Source: Paenibacillus monticola (GTDB lineage Bacteria; Bacillota; Bacilli; Paenibacillales; Paenibacillaceae). From it: a DNA stretch of 64,000 bases. Below, piece by piece: positions 1 to 9,495 of this stretch. Numbering within the stretch: the first letter of the stretch is position 1; each line of letters starts with the position of its first letter. Both the position numbers and the translations under genes were made by a program. The stretch covers positions 806,001 to 870,000 of the forward strand of contig NZ_WJXB01000002.1 of assembly GCF_009664975.1 (NCBI RefSeq), in the 5' to 3' direction. Below the pieces are notes generated by a model. The model did not search any database, was not told the DNA's origin, and was given only the letters and a program-made list of their open reading frames with translations.

Positions 1-1091
1 ATGGCAACGGATTGGCTGATTGCTTCTGTAACAGTAGTCTCTTGTGCGATTTGTTGCTTCATGAAGATTTCACGGTGGTTCAGCGCAGATTCAGCCTTCT
101 CAGCAATACGGGACATTGTGAGTACGGATTCAACTGGATATTTACCAGCAGCAGTTTCACCAGAAAGCATGATTGCATCTGTTCCGTCAAAAATAGCGTT
201 AGCTACGTCACTCGCTTCAGCGCGGGTAGGACGCGGGTTGCGCTGCATGGAATCCAGCATTTGTGTAGCTGTGATAACTGGTTTGCCGGCAATATTACAT
301 TTTTCAATCATCATTTTTTGAGCCAACGGCACATCTTCAGCCGGGATTTCCACACCAAGGTCGCCACGTGCAACCATCATGCCATCGGAAACCGCCAAAA
401 TTTCATCAAGGTTGTCAACACCTTGTTGGTTTTCGATTTTGGAAATGATTTGAATGTGGGAAGCATTATGTTTCGCAAGCAACTCACGAATTTCCAGAAC
501 GTCGCTAGCTTTGCGAACGAACGAAGCGGCGATAAAATCGATGTCCTGTTCAATCCCGAAAATGATATCGTTGGTGTCTTTTTCCGTAATGCCCGGTAAG
601 GAGATGTGTACTCCTGGTACGTTAACGCCCTTCTTGCTCTTGATCGTACCGCCGTTAACAATGCGTGTCTTGATTTCTGTACCTTGAATGTCGACAACTG
701 TCAGACCAATAAGGCCGTCATCGATAAGGATAGTTGAACCCACTTGAACATCATTAGGAAGGTTGCTGTAAGTGATCGAGATACGGTTTGCATCACCAAG
801 GATTTCTTCCGTAGTCAGTGTCAAATACTCATCCTGAACCAGTTCAATCGGTTCCACTTCCAGCTTGCCAGTACGAATCTCAGGTCCTTTCGTATCGAGC
901 AGGATTGCAACAGTTTTGTTCAATTCCTTCGATGCTTGACGGATCGTTGTGATCCGGGCACCATGCTCTTCGAAATCGCCGTGGGAGAAGTTCAGACGGG
1001 CTACATTCATACCGGCCAAAATCAATTTTTTGATATTCTCCAACGATTCACTAGCAGGACCAATCGTACATACAATTTTACTTTTCCGCAT
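1..1091 (-). CDS. pyk: Pyruvate kinase, 3' end cut by window edge
   Basis: Catalyses phosphoenolpyruvate plus ADP to pyruvate plus ATP, the last step of glycolysis, in the cytoplasm. The reading frame starts [16 protein letters not shown], typical of bacterial pyruvate kinases, and continues with [17 protein letters not shown] (substrate and cation binding), [12 protein letters not shown], the active-site stretch around [14 protein letters not shown] and [12 protein letters not shown], and the signature [18 protein letters not shown] and [18 protein letters not shown]. About 363 residues are visible; the C-terminal domain lies outside the window to the left. The ATG at 1091 is preceded by GGAGG at suitable spacing. 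It follows accD-accA in the same direction, but an accA terminator and about 330 bp separate them, so it probably has its own promoter. Confidence 0.97.
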   Translation of the reverse strand, partial: MRKSKIVCTIGPASESLENIKKLILAGMNVARLNFSHGDFEEHGARITTIRQASKELNKTVAILLDTKGPEIRTGKLEVEPIELVQDEYLTLTTEEILGDANRISITYSNLPNDVQVGSTILIDDGLIGLTVVDIQGTEIKTRIVNGGTIKSKKGVNVPGVHISLPGITEKDTNDIIFGIEQDIDFIAASFVRKASDVLEIRELLAKHNASHIQIISKIENQQGVDNLDEILAVSDGMMVARGDLGVEIPAEDVPLAQKMMIEKCNIAGKPVITATQMLDSMQRNPRPTRAEASDVANAIFDGTDAIMLSGETAAGKYPVESVLTMSRIAEKAESALNHREIFMKQQIAQETTVTEAISQSVA

Positions 1092-1422
1092 TAGGTTTTC
1101 CTCCGTTTTTTCGTTCTCTCTGTCTCACTTTTTCCAACTACAAAATCTACTATAAGGCTTAATGATTAAATAGGAACTTTATCACATGCACCTTTATCTA
1201 CACCTCTATGAATATTACTGCAACTTGGACACAAAATCAATGTTATAGCGACTTTCCGCTGTAATTTTAAGTCGGATTTTGTGCCTGCACGTTCACAATA
1301 AAAATAACCCCAGTAGCTTACCGGGATTATTTTTATTGAAAAAAATGTATAATTAGCTCATTTTTGAAAATAGAGCTCTATGGGATTGCTATATGTGTTA
1401 AAGTGCAAATGAATCAGCCTGT
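1092..1422. other. Intergenic region between accA and pyk
   Basis: 331 bp without a convincing reading frame. It contains the accA terminator (1299-1335) and presumably the pyk promoter and leader. I see no riboswitch-like architecture. In Bacillus subtilis pfkA lies between accA and pyk; no trace of it is visible here. Confidence 0.6.
1299..1335 (-). terminator. Rho-independent terminator after accA
   Basis: On the minus strand an AATAATCCC arm pairs (one bulged A) with GGGTTATT and is followed by a T-run. It lies about 90 bp past the accA stop. Confidence 0.65.
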
Positions 1423-2424
1423 TTACTCTTCGCTTACGGCCTCTTCTTCAGGAAGCATTAGCTCCTGCTGGGTCTCGGCAAACTCACCAATTTTACGGAA
1501 TTTACGGTAGCGATCCTCTTTAAGTTCCGCAGAATCTAAAGTGGACAGTTCCTGCAAATGACGCCACACCGCATCCTTGATATTTGCTGCTGTAGTCTCG
1601 TAATCACGATGTGCACCGCCCTTTGGCTCCAGAACGATCTCTTCGATTACTTCCATGCCAAACAAATCATCTGCTGTGATCTTCATAGCTTCAGCGGCCT
1701 GTTCTGCCTTGGAGGCATCCTTCCACAGAATAGAGGCAGCCCCGTTAGGGGTAATTGCTGAATAAATCGCATGTTCAAGCATCAGCACACGATTGCCGAC
1801 AGCTAGTGCCAAGGCACCACCGCTTCCACCTTCCCCGATTACCACACAGATGACTGGTACACCAAGCTGGGACATGTCGCGCAAATTACGGGCGATCGCT
1901 TCCGATTGGCCTCTCTCCTCTGCTGTATTGCCGGGATAAGCACCCTTCGTGTCGATAAAGGTTATAATCGGACGCCGGAACTTGTCCGCCTGCTGCATCA
2001 GACGCAGCGCCTTGCGGAAGCCCTCGGGATGCGCGCTGCCGAAGAAACGCAAAATATTCTCTTTCATATCTTTCCCGCGCTGCTGACCAATCACGGTAAC
2101 CGGAATACCATTCAGTTTGCCGATGCCGCCTACAACTGCAAGATCGTCACCAAACAAGCGGTCCCCATGCAGTTCGATAAAATCAGTAAAGATCAGTCCT
2201 ATAAGATCAAGGGATGTCGGGCGTCCCTGATGACGGGCCAAATGCATTTTCTGAGATGGAGAAATATTAGAGTACAGTTCTTCTTCCAATACGTGGTAGC
2301 GCTCCTCCAGCCGGGCGACCTCATCGCTGAAATCAATCCCCTTCTCTTCGCCAAACTGCTTCAACTCTGCGATCTTCTTGCGCATTTCAACCAGAGGCAT
2401 TTCAAAAGGCAACTCTCCTGCCAA
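1423..2424 (-). CDS. accA: Acetyl-CoA carboxylase carboxyltransferase subunit alpha
   Basis: Alpha subunit of the carboxyltransferase half of acetyl-CoA carboxylase. With AccD it moves carboxyl from carboxybiotin to acetyl-CoA to give malonyl-CoA for fatty-acid synthesis. The 333-residue length is normal. Visible family features are the N-terminal helical region ([12 protein letters not shown]), [15 protein letters not shown], the glycine-rich active-site segment [20 protein letters not shown], and [18 protein letters not shown]. The start lies a single base after the accD stop, so the pair is co-transcribed and very probably translationally coupled, which suits the equimolar alpha2beta2 complex. 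The C-terminal tail is acidic. Confidence 0.97.
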   Translation of the reverse strand: MAGELPFEMPLVEMRKKIAELKQFGEEKGIDFSDEVARLEERYHVLEEELYSNISPSQKMHLARHQGRPTSLDLIGLIFTDFIELHGDRLFGDDLAVVGGIGKLNGIPVTVIGQQRGKDMKENILRFFGSAHPEGFRKALRLMQQADKFRRPIITFIDTKGAYPGNTAEERGQSEAIARNLRDMSQLGVPVICVVIGEGGSGGALALAVGNRVLMLEHAIYSAITPNGAASILWKDASKAEQAAEAMKITADDLFGMEVIEEIVLEPKGGAHRDYETTAANIKDAVWRHLQELSTLDSAELKEDRYRKFRKIGEFAETQQELMLPEEEAVSEE

Positions 2425-2425
2425 C

Positions 2426-3319
2426 CTAAAATCCCCCTTTCACGTCGTGCAAATCCAAAATCTTGGTCAGTGTTGCCCGCAATTCCTTGCGGTGCACTAC
2501 TAAATCCAGCTGTCCATGCTGCAGATTAAACTCCGCGGTCTGGAAATCATCCGGCAGCTTCTGACGAATAGTCTGTTCAATCACAATCCGTCCAGCAAAA
2601 CCGAATAACGCTCCAGGCTCGGCAATATTAATATCACCAAGACTAGCAAAGCTTGCCGAAACTCCGCCGGTTGTCGGATCCGTAATCACCGAGATATACA
2701 GCCCTCCCGCTTCGTTAAAACGAGCTAACGCTGCGCTCGTCTTCGCCATCTGCATAAGACTAAGGATGCTCTCCTGCATTCTGGCTCCGCCCGAGGTTGA
2801 GAAAATCAGCATCGGAAGCCGCTTCTCCGTAGCCGCCTCGACAGCACGGGTAATCTTCTCTCCAACGACTGATCCCATGCTTCCGGAGAAAAATTCAAAA
2901 TTCATCACAGCAACGATAACTGGATGACCGCCGATCGTTCCCTGTCCGGTAATCACAGCATCAAGTTGTCCAGTTTTCAGTTGCTGCTGTTCCAGCTTGG
3001 AAGCATAGCCAGGAAAATGCAGTGGGTCTACAGATGTCATCTCGCTGTCAAACTGGGTAAAGCCTTCTGGGTCTAGCATCATTGCAATACGCTCCGTGGC
3101 GTTTAGGCGCATATGGTAACCGCAGGACGGACATACCTTTAGATTCTTCTCCAGCTCTTTGCTGTACTGAATCGTTCCGCACTTGTTGCACTTATTCATA
3201 AGTCCTTCAGGGATCTCCCGTTTCGGGCGTTCCCCTTCCGCCGGTCCACCGCTCCGCTCCAGACGTTCTGAAGGAATAGTCGCGTACTTCCGTTTTTTCT
3301 GAAATAAATCTTTAAACAC
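2426..3319 (-). CDS. accD: Acetyl-CoA carboxylase carboxyltransferase subunit beta
   Basis: Beta subunit of acetyl-CoA carboxyltransferase, partner of the AccA encoded immediately downstream. The N-terminal zinc ribbon is complete: CNKC and, fifteen residues later, CPSC (residues about 44-66). The crotonase-like carboxyltransferase fold follows, with [36 protein letters not shown] and [16 protein letters not shown]. The 297-residue length is typical. The start is GTG, with AGAGGTG a few bases upstream. In B. subtilis FapR regulates many fatty-acid genes; I did not find a clear FapR box in the short upstream gap. Confidence 0.97.
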   Translation of the reverse strand: MFKDLFQKKRKYATIPSERLERSGGPAEGERPKREIPEGLMNKCNKCGTIQYSKELEKNLKVCPSCGYHMRLNATERIAMMLDPEGFTQFDSEMTSVDPLHFPGYASKLEQQQLKTGQLDAVITGQGTIGGHPVIVAVMNFEFFSGSMGSVVGEKITRAVEAATEKRLPMLIFSTSGGARMQESILSLMQMAKTSAALARFNEAGGLYISVITDPTTGGVSASFASLGDINIAEPGALFGFAGRIVIEQTIRQKLPDDFQTAEFNLQHGQLDLVVHRKELRATLTKILDLHDVKGGF

Positions 3320-3394
3320 AACCGCACCTCTTCAGCCGTTTATTTGCGTTATGCAGCTTGCCGCTGTCATGACTGCTCTAGATGAAATTTAAAT

Positions 3395-3604
3395 TCAGGG
3401 ATGCAGAATCAGATTAAGAGCTTCCTGCACTTCCTCAAGCTCACCCGAAGGAACCAAAACCTCAAACTGCTGCTTGGACATATTGATTGGACGGCATTCT
3501 ACCAGAAATCCTTCTTCCATCAGCTTGCTCTTAATCATTTCCGCCACTCTGGCGGTTGGAGCGATATAGATTACCGTCCACATGCCCTGCGAGGCCTCCC
3601 TCAT
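3395..3604 (-). CDS. Small DUF2007-like protein of unknown function
   Basis: A short protein of about 69 residues. Its core reads WTVIYIAPTARVAEMIKSK, then EEGFLVECRP, EVLVPSGELEEVQEAL. The beta-alpha-beta-beta-alpha pattern with a helix that chooses between isoforms of a small surface resembles the DUF2007 putative signal-transducing family; this is a resemblance by eye only. I start it at the ATG at 3604, preceded by AGGA at good spacing; a second ATG at 3583 follows GGGAGG and would give MWTVIYIA, also plausible. An upstream in-frame extension to 3691 is cysteine-rich, lacks a ribosome site and is unlikely. It sits just upstream of accD in the same direction. Confidence 0.6.
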   Translation of the reverse strand: MREASQGMWTVIYIAPTARVAEMIKSKLMEEGFLVECRPINMSKQQFEVLVPSGELEEVQEALNLILHP

Positions 3605-3814
3605 CTTAATTCCTAGCCGTATCCCGTATAATGGAATTATGATAACACAGTTTTCTTTTTTCCCGCAACAGAAGTTACAGGAAGGAAGCAAGACCGGGGC
3701 AGGCTGCGCTAGAGCTATATTTCCATACTAACGAGAAACTCTTGAATACAGTATTCATCTCGAAATTAGCTCATGAAGAACTGTATAATTAGGAAACTGT
3801 ATCGGGTAGAACCT

Positions 3815-4315
3815 TTATTCCGTGCCTGTGACATGTGGGTACACCTTCGCACCTTCATGCCGATGGGCAATTCTAGCGGAAGCCGCAGCCGCCACACTAG
3901 CAACCAGGTCGTCCAGAAATACATGAATGCTACTCTTATCATCGTTCAGTTGGCCGATGATTCCAAGCTTTATTTTATCCAGATAACCGAAACCTGTCAG
4001 TCCGATCATCCCATATACCCCTGTAATCCCTAGCGCCAGAGTCTCGTCCGCTCCGTAGAGTGACTCATCCGCCTCCATGACCGCTTGCAGCGGTTGCGGC
4101 AGCAACCCCTTCTCCGCCAGCTCATCAAGGGCAATCCCCGTCATCAATGTATACTGCACTTCTCGTTTACCAAGAACTGCTTTGACACTGGAAAGACATT
4201 CCTCTTCGGATAAATCGGGATAGTAGGCCGACTGCAAGATATAGACGATCTCTGCAATAGAAGAAAGCGACACTCCTCTGCGCTCCAGCAGCTCTACTGC
4301 CATTTGATAGGACAT
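3815..4315 (-). CDS. Phosphatidylglycerophosphatase A-like protein (YutG family)
   Basis: 166 residues matching the PgpA/YutG family. Conserved features are the N-terminal ERRGVSLSSIAEIVY helix, KREVQYTLMTGIALDELAEKG, ESLYGADETLALGITGVYG, GYLDKIKLGIIGQLND and a C-terminal FLDDLVASVAAAASARIAHR. The acidic pair in FLDDLV and the GxxDK stretch are the family's best conserved polar positions. PgpA enzymes dephosphorylate phosphatidylglycerophosphate in phospholipid synthesis, but the soluble YutG-like branch is less well characterised and may act on another substrate. The start ATG follows AAAGGGG. The gene lies downstream of dnaE on the same strand, 74 bp away. Confidence 0.85.
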   Translation of the reverse strand: MSYQMAVELLERRGVSLSSIAEIVYILQSAYYPDLSEEECLSSVKAVLGKREVQYTLMTGIALDELAEKGLLPQPLQAVMEADESLYGADETLALGITGVYGMIGLTGFGYLDKIKLGIIGQLNDDKSSIHVFLDDLVASVAAAASARIAHRHEGAKVYPHVTGTE

Positions 4316-4388
4316 GATGTCATTCCCCTTTCCGCACAGGGAGTACCCTGTGGTTCCCTAATGTATGCGGAAAGCAGGCAAAATGTGC

Positions 4389-7300
4389 TTATTTTATTCT
4401 TACGGTGCCAGTCCCAAGCATAGCCTCGATGGTCGCAATAAGTTGCTCTGAAGGCTTGATCCTGTAGCTGTCGCTAAGCGCCAGCAGCTTCTGCTCCCGC
4501 TCGTAGAACAGCAGCGTGGCAGCAGCGCCGGGATGGCTCTGCAGCAGTTCCTTGAGGCGCGACAGTAGCGCCGCATTCTCGGTAGCAGGCGTGATCTTGA
4601 TATAGACACGCTGCGTGCTCTGCGCGGCGGGAGGAAGCCGATCCGCGGCGTCTGTAGCGGCGGCGCGGCTCTGGCCGGAGGCCACAGCCCCAGACGCCGC
4701 TGCCAGCGGGGTTGCGGCGGGCGGTGGCGCAGCCCCGCCGGCAGTAGGGCGGGCGCCGCTGCTGCCCGCCGCGCTGTGATGGGCGGCACTAGTGCCAGCG
4801 CCGCCTGCCCGGGAAGCAGGAGCCGCGCCAGGCGCTCCTGCTGGCCCTGCGCGGCCCGTGCCGGATGGCCGGGCCGCAGCTGCACTGCGGCGCTGCAGCA
4901 AGCCGCGGACGGCGTCCGCGGCGAGCGGCGCCACCTCCTCGGCCAGCAGCTTGAAGCCTTCGTCTTCCTGCTGCACCTTGGCGCGCAGCGCAAGCAGCGC
5001 GCCCTTCTCGATCAGGCTGCGGCTTCGCTTCCACACCTCGGGGAAGAACACGACCTCGCAGCGCTCGATCTGATCCTCCCATTCCACGAAGGCCATGGCT
5101 TTGCCCTGCTTCGTGGTAATTTCCTTGACGGAGACAACCATGCCCGCCGTCACTGTCCCACTCTCATCCGCAGCCTCGCCAAGATCCATCAGCCGCTGCA
5201 TGCCAGGTTCCTCCAGCAGTACGGCACTATCATCCAGCGGATGGCCCGAAAGATACAGACCGAGCAGTTCACGCTCCAGCTCAAGCTGCTGTCCCACCGT
5301 GAATTTTGGAATTTCCGGATAACGGATCTCCCAGTTTGGGGTTTCAATCAGATCGTCGAAGAGCTGAATTTGCAGTTCATCCCGTTCCTTGCGCCATTTC
5401 ACCGCAGCATCCACCGTCTCATCCAGCATTGCCAGCAGCTGGGCCCGATGGCCCGGCAAACGATCAAAAGCTCCTGCCTGCAGCAAAGATTCTACCACCC
5501 GCTTATTGCAGACGCGCAGATCAACACGACGGCAGAAATCAAGCAGACTGTCGAACGGACGCTCCTTGCGGACAGCAATAATGTTATCAACAGCCAATAT
5601 GCCAACATTCTTAACCGCAGCCAGGCCGAAACGGATATGGCCTGAGTCGGTACCCGGTACCGGAGTAAACAACACACCACTCTCATTAACATCCGGCGGC
5701 AATACACCGATGCCCGTGCGCCGGCATTCCAGCACATATTCTGCCACCTTGCGGTGGGTTCCCATCACAGCCGTAAGCATAGAAGCCATAAACTGCACAG
5801 GGTAATGAGCCTTCAGATAGGCTGTCTGGAAAGCCAGCACGCCGTAAGCGGCGGCATGAGCGCGCGGGAAGCCGTAATCGGCAAACCGTACAATCATATC
5901 GTAGACAGCATTTGCATCTGTTTCGTTATATCCCTGCTGCAAGCTGCCCTGTACGAAGTGGCCGCGCTCCTTGTCCAGCGTCTCCCGTTTCTTCTTCGAG
6001 ACCGCCCGGCGCAGCAGATCCGCCTCACCTAATGAGAAGCCTGCCATCAGGGAAGCAATCTGCATAATCTGCTCCTGATAGACGATGATTCCATAGGTGT
6101 CCGCCAAGATTGGCGCCAGATCAGGATGCGGATATTCGACCTCAATTAGACCATGCTTGCCTCCGATATACTTGGAGATAAACTCCATCGGGCCCGGGCG
6201 ATACAGCGCAAGCACGGATACAATGTCTTCAAAGCCGGTAGGCTTCAAATCTTTCAGGACCCGCCTTACGCCCGCAGATTCCATTTGAAACACACCAGCC
6301 GTTTCGCCGATCCCCAGCATCTCGTAAGTCATGGCATCATCATCGGGAATAATACGGAAATCCGGAACGCTTCCGGTCATTTCCCTGATCGAGTTCATAC
6401 AGCGTTCGATAATCGACAGCGTGCGCAAACCCAGAAAATCCATCTTCAGCAGTCCGACACTTTCCAGATGCTCCATCGAATACTGGGTCAGAGCCGTACT
6501 TTCATTCCCTTCCTGCAGTGGTACGGCATCGGTTAGAGGACCCTTAGAAATGACGATCCCGGCAGCATGCGTCGAAGCATGGCGCGGCATGCCCTCCACC
6601 TTCATTGCCATGTCCAGCAGCCCTTTAATCTTGGGATTATTGTCATACAGCGCCTGCAGCTCCGGTGTGCTCGACAGTGCCCGGGCAATGCTAATTCCAA
6701 GCTGCCCCGGAATAAGCTTAGCCGCCTTATCCACCTCGTTGTAGGGAAGATTCAGCGCTCGTCCAACGTCCCGCACAGCGGCCCGCGCTGCCATGGTTCC
6801 AAATGTAATAATCTGGGCTACATGCTCTCTTCCGTATTTCTCCACGACATAGGCAATAACCTCTTCACGACGTTCATCGCTGAAGTCAATATCAATATCA
6901 GGCATTGAGACCCGCTCCGGATTCAGGAAACGCTCGAAGAGCAGATTATATCTGAGCGGGTCCACATCAGTAATCCGCAGGGCATACGCCGTAAGACTGC
7001 CTGCGGAGGAGCCGCGGCCTGGACCGACAGCAATCCCTTTGCGATGAGCATAGGCGATAAAATCCCAAACGATCAGAAAATAATCGCAAAAGCCCATTTT
7101 TTCAATAACACCCAGCTCATAGGTTAGTCGCTGCTCTGCAGTCTCCCGCTCTTCTGGAGATGCCCATAACGGCGTGTCAGCATAACGTTCCTCTAGCCCT
7201 CTCCAGCATAGCTCACGTAAATAGACAGCAGAATCCATGCCCTCTGGAAGCGGTGAATAAGCAGGCAAGATATGATTGCCAAACGTTAGCTCCAGATTGC

Positions 7301-8111
7301 ATTTATCAGCGATCAAGAGCGTGTTCGCCAGCGCCTGCGGCACATGCGGGAACAAAGCAGCCATCTGCTCAGGACTCTTCATAAACAGCTGGTCTGTTCC
7401 GATCTTGAAACGTTCCTCATCATCCACCGTTTTGCCCGTACCGATACAGATCAATACATCCTGTACTTCGGAATCCTCCTGCTGCAGATAATGGACATCA
7501 TTGGTGGCAACCAAAGGAATGTCGCAGGCAGCGGCCAGAGCAATCAGCTTCGGATTAACCCGCTTCTGCTCACCTATACCGTGGTCCTGCAGCTCCAGGT
7601 AGAAATCCTCTCCAAAAATCTCCTTATAGCGCAGCGCTGCCTTGCGCGCCTCCTCATCCCGACCATGCAGCAGGTGCTGCGGCACCTCTCCTCCGAGACA
7701 GGCGCTCAGGCAAATAATACCCTCTGAATGCGCAGCGAGAACCTCCATATCGATACGCGGCTTATAGTGCTGGCCTTCCAGATGACCGATGGAGATCAGC
7801 TTCATCAAGTTTCTGTAGCCGATCTGATTCTTGACAAGCAAGATCAAATGATAAATCGGCTGGTCCTTGCGGCTGCCCCGTTCCCGGCGCGAACCTGCGG
7901 TCAAATAGGCTTCACAGCCGATAATCGGCTTAATGCCCTTCTCTATGCACGCTTTATAAAAGGGGATGGCCCCGTACATCACTCCATGATCCGTTAGCGC
8001 CAGCGACTTCATGCCGTATTCCCCGGCCCGGCGCACAAGATCGGTAATACGCGCCGCTCCGTCCAGTAAACTGTATTCGCTGTGCACATGCAAATGCACG
8101 AAAGAGCTCAT
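4389..8111 (-). CDS. dnaE: DNA polymerase III subunit alpha (DnaE)
   Basis: Replicative DNA polymerase of the DnaE family; in Bacillales it works with PolC, extending RNA primers on the lagging strand. The start is ATG 8111, giving MSSFVHLHVHSEYSLLDGAAR, the canonical PHP-domain opening, after a GGAAG site; a longer frame to 8141 has no better site. The PHP domain covers about residues 1-270, the polymerase core contains the catalytic PDIDIDFSDERR near residue 404 and GPGRGSSAGSL, and helix-hairpin-helix and OB-fold regions follow (VKEITTKQGKAMAFVEWED). At about 1240 residues it is longer than the usual 1110-1160, because an Ala/Gly/Pro/Ser linker of about 80 residues (about 4650-4900) separates the OB fold from the last about 60 residues. 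Confidence 0.96.
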   Translation of the reverse strand: MSSFVHLHVHSEYSLLDGAARITDLVRRAGEYGMKSLALTDHGVMYGAIPFYKACIEKGIKPIIGCEAYLTAGSRRERGSRKDQPIYHLILLVKNQIGYRNLMKLISIGHLEGQHYKPRIDMEVLAAHSEGIICLSACLGGEVPQHLLHGRDEEARKAALRYKEIFGEDFYLELQDHGIGEQKRVNPKLIALAAACDIPLVATNDVHYLQQEDSEVQDVLICIGTGKTVDDEERFKIGTDQLFMKSPEQMAALFPHVPQALANTLLIADKCNLELTFGNHILPAYSPLPEGMDSAVYLRELCWRGLEERYADTPLWASPEERETAEQRLTYELGVIEKMGFCDYFLIVWDFIAYAHRKGIAVGPGRGSSAGSLTAYALRITDVDPLRYNLLFERFLNPERVSMPDIDIDFSDERREEVIAYVVEKYGREHVAQIITFGTMAARAAVRDVGRALNLPYNEVDKAAKLIPGQLGISIARALSSTPELQALYDNNPKIKGLLDMAMKVEGMPRHASTHAAGIVISKGPLTDAVPLQEGNESTALTQYSMEHLESVGLLKMDFLGLRTLSIIERCMNSIREMTGSVPDFRIIPDDDAMTYEMLGIGETAGVFQMESAGVRRVLKDLKPTGFEDIVSVLALYRPGPMEFISKYIGGKHGLIEVEYPHPDLAPILADTYGIIVYQEQIMQIASLMAGFSLGEADLLRRAVSKKKRETLDKERGHFVQGSLQQGYNETDANAVYDMIVRFADYGFPRAHAAAYGVLAFQTAYLKAHYPVQFMASMLTAVMGTHRKVAEYVLECRRTGIGVLPPDVNESGVLFTPVPGTDSGHIRFGLAAVKNVGILAVDNIIAVRKERPFDSLLDFCRRVDLRVCNKRVVESLLQAGAFDRLPGHRAQLLAMLDETVDAAVKWRKERDELQIQLFDDLIETPNWEIRYPEIPKFTVGQQLELERELLGLYLSGHPLDDSAVLLEEPGMQRLMDLGEAADESGTVTAGMVVSVKEITTKQGKAMAFVEWEDQIERCEVVFFPEVWKRSRSLIEKGALLALRAKVQQEDEGFKLLAEEVAPLAADAVRGLLQRRSAAAARPSGTGRAGPAGAPGAAPASRAGGAGTSAAHHSAAGSSGARPTAGGAAPPPAATPLAAASGAVASGQSRAAATDAADRLPPAAQSTQRVYIKITPATENAALLSRLKELLQSHPGAAATLLFYEREQKLLALSDSYRIKPSEQLIATIEAMLGTGTVRIK

Positions 8112-8252
8112 AACCCCACTTCCTTCCACTCCAGAAATCAACCATAAGATGTAACTATTTTATCATATTAGTAGGGGAACCGCCCATAGAATGGATTAAG
8201 CGCACATGGACAGGCGGAGCCGGCAAATGCCTTGTCTAAGAAAGGGGCCTCT

Positions 8253-8576
8253 ATGAACATTTTTTTAAGCAAGGCTGTCCTCGATTTTTTTATAGCTTTC
8301 GGAATTGTGCTTGGCGGATCGATGCTTGGCGGCATTGGCGCAGTCTTTTCTCTGCAGCCTCCTACGCTCACAATGCTCGAAGTCGCTGACCGGATCAAGA
8401 TATGGGCGCTGGCCGCTGCTGTCGGCGGTACGATCGATCCCATGCGGGTCATTGAGAGCAATATGCTTGGCGGCAATCTTTCCCCGGCCATCAAGCAAAT
8501 ATTATATCTCGTCTTCGCTTTTTTAGGTGCCCATATGGGCAGTGAGCTTGTCAAATGGGTGTGCGGCAGGGGGTAG
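8253..8576 (+). CDS. ytrH: Sporulation membrane protein YtrH
   Basis: Small integral membrane protein required for efficient sporulation in B. subtilis, expressed in the mother cell. It has 107 residues and two or three hydrophobic segments: FFIAFGIVLGGSMLGGIGAV, IWALAAAVGGTIDPMRVIES and ILYLVFAFLGAHMGSELV. The IWAxxAAxGGTxD stretch is characteristic of the family. I place the start at ATG 8253 because AAGGGG lies 7 bases upstream; an in-frame TTG at 8232 has no ribosome site. It is divergent from dnaE and followed at once by ytrI, the order known from Bacillus. Confidence 0.9.
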   Translation: MNIFLSKAVLDFFIAFGIVLGGSMLGGIGAVFSLQPPTLTMLEVADRIKIWALAAAVGGTIDPMRVIESNMLGGNLSPAIKQILYLVFAFLGAHMGSELVKWVCGRG

Positions 8577-8581
8577 TTCTA

Positions 8582-9085
8582 TTGAGGGTTCCGCCTTTTC
8601 ACCGCTTCCGCCAGTTCTCCCAGGTTTCGGCCGTGTTCGTTCTCGGGGTTGTTGTGGGAAGCGTTGTATACAATGCAATTTTTCATATGGGGTATAACAT
8701 GATGTGGCTGCATAATCAGGATCTGCGGGTGCAGATCGAGCAGTATCAGAAGGATATCAAAACGCTCAAGAAATATAATAATACCTCTACCGTGATCAGA
8801 GAGATCAAGATCCGCGCAGAAGAAAGCAAGATTAAAGAAGGAGCGGACGCCATGGACCCTGTGACCGTAAAAGAAATCATCAGGGAAATGGGCAAAGACC
8901 TTGAACCGATGCGCGGCCGCAGCATGTTCGACATCGACACTGATGGCAAGCTGGCCCGTTTACTGCTGGATGGCAAAATGTACATCGTGCGTGAAAAAGA
9001 ATATTCCGTTCGAATACGAACGATGCTCGTCATGGAGGGTGTACTGCAAATTTGGGTCGAGATTAATCCTTACAGACGCAGTTGA
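8582..9085 (+). CDS. ytrI: Sporulation membrane protein YtrI
   Basis: Membrane protein paired with YtrH in sporulation. From a TTG start at 8582 the protein begins (M)RVPPFHRFRQFSQ, matching the MRIPP-type start of Bacillus YtrI, and GGGGG lies 8 bases upstream. An in-frame ATG at 8555 sits inside ytrH and has no such site, so I reject it. One transmembrane segment (about residues 12-34, VSAVFVLGVVVGSVVYNAIF) is followed by a charged coiled-coil-like stretch (LRVQIEQYQKDIKTLKKY) and a conserved C-terminal domain containing YIVREKEYSVRIRTMLVMEG. The gap to ytrH is 5 bp, indicating one operon. Confidence 0.88.
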   Translation: MRVPPFHRFRQFSQVSAVFVLGVVVGSVVYNAIFHMGYNMMWLHNQDLRVQIEQYQKDIKTLKKYNNTSTVIREIKIRAEESKIKEGADAMDPVTVKEIIREMGKDLEPMRGRSMFDIDTDGKLARLLLDGKMYIVREKEYSVRIRTMLVMEGVLQIWVEINPYRRS

Positions 9086-9183
9086 AGATAATCATGCTAC
9101 AATAATGGACAGGTAAGACTTTGATCAACAATGTATTCGTCATTCGGAGCTTTGCATGACATGCTATTAGGAGCTGCCTACCC

Positions 9184-9495
9184 ATGATTATGTTCATTAA
9201 GTATTTGCTGTTTATCCTGCTGATGGTCTTTGTCATTGGAGCCGCCGTGTATAGCCTATCTTCACGCCGGACCTCAAACCCCCGAGACAAAGGACTAAAG
9301 CGGTCTGTCATGAATGTACTACTCGGTGCTATGCTGATCACCCTAGCACTGATATCCATGTTCCTGTTCCACGGATCTACAGTTAATATTATTGTAGAAG
9401 CAGCATTCCTCGTGATTGGCGCATTCAATATCTTCTCGGGGCTGCGCAGCTACGGTTATTACAGCCGGACGAAGTCAGGGACTGAAGCGAAGTGA
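9184..9495 (+). CDS. ytpI: YtpI-like membrane protein
   Basis: 103 residues with three hydrophobic segments: FIKYLLFILLMVFVIGAAVY, VLLGAMLITLALISMFLF and VEAAFLVIGAFNIFSGL, followed by SYGYYSRT. This topology, the FNIFSGLRSYGYY ending and the position beside ytoI match YtpI of Bacillus, whose function is unknown. In B. subtilis nrnA (ytqI) lies between ytrI and ytpI; here only about 100 bp separates the two and no nrnA is present. Confidence 0.8.
   Translation: MIMFIKYLLFILLMVFVIGAAVYSLSSRRTSNPRDKGLKRSVMNVLLGAMLITLALISMFLFHGSTVNIIVEAAFLVIGAFNIFSGLRSYGYYSRTKSGTEAK

Noticed and set aside
1092..1422. Riboswitch or T-box upstream of pyk
   Set aside because: Only the accA terminator is visible; no conserved riboswitch elements were recognised.
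1906..2529. Open frame of 207 codons on the plus strand across accA
   Set aside because: Antisense to accA and the accD end; no support.
4776..5645. Open frame of 289 codons on the plus strand inside dnaE
   Set aside because: Antisense to dnaE; its openness comes from the GC-rich low-complexity linker.
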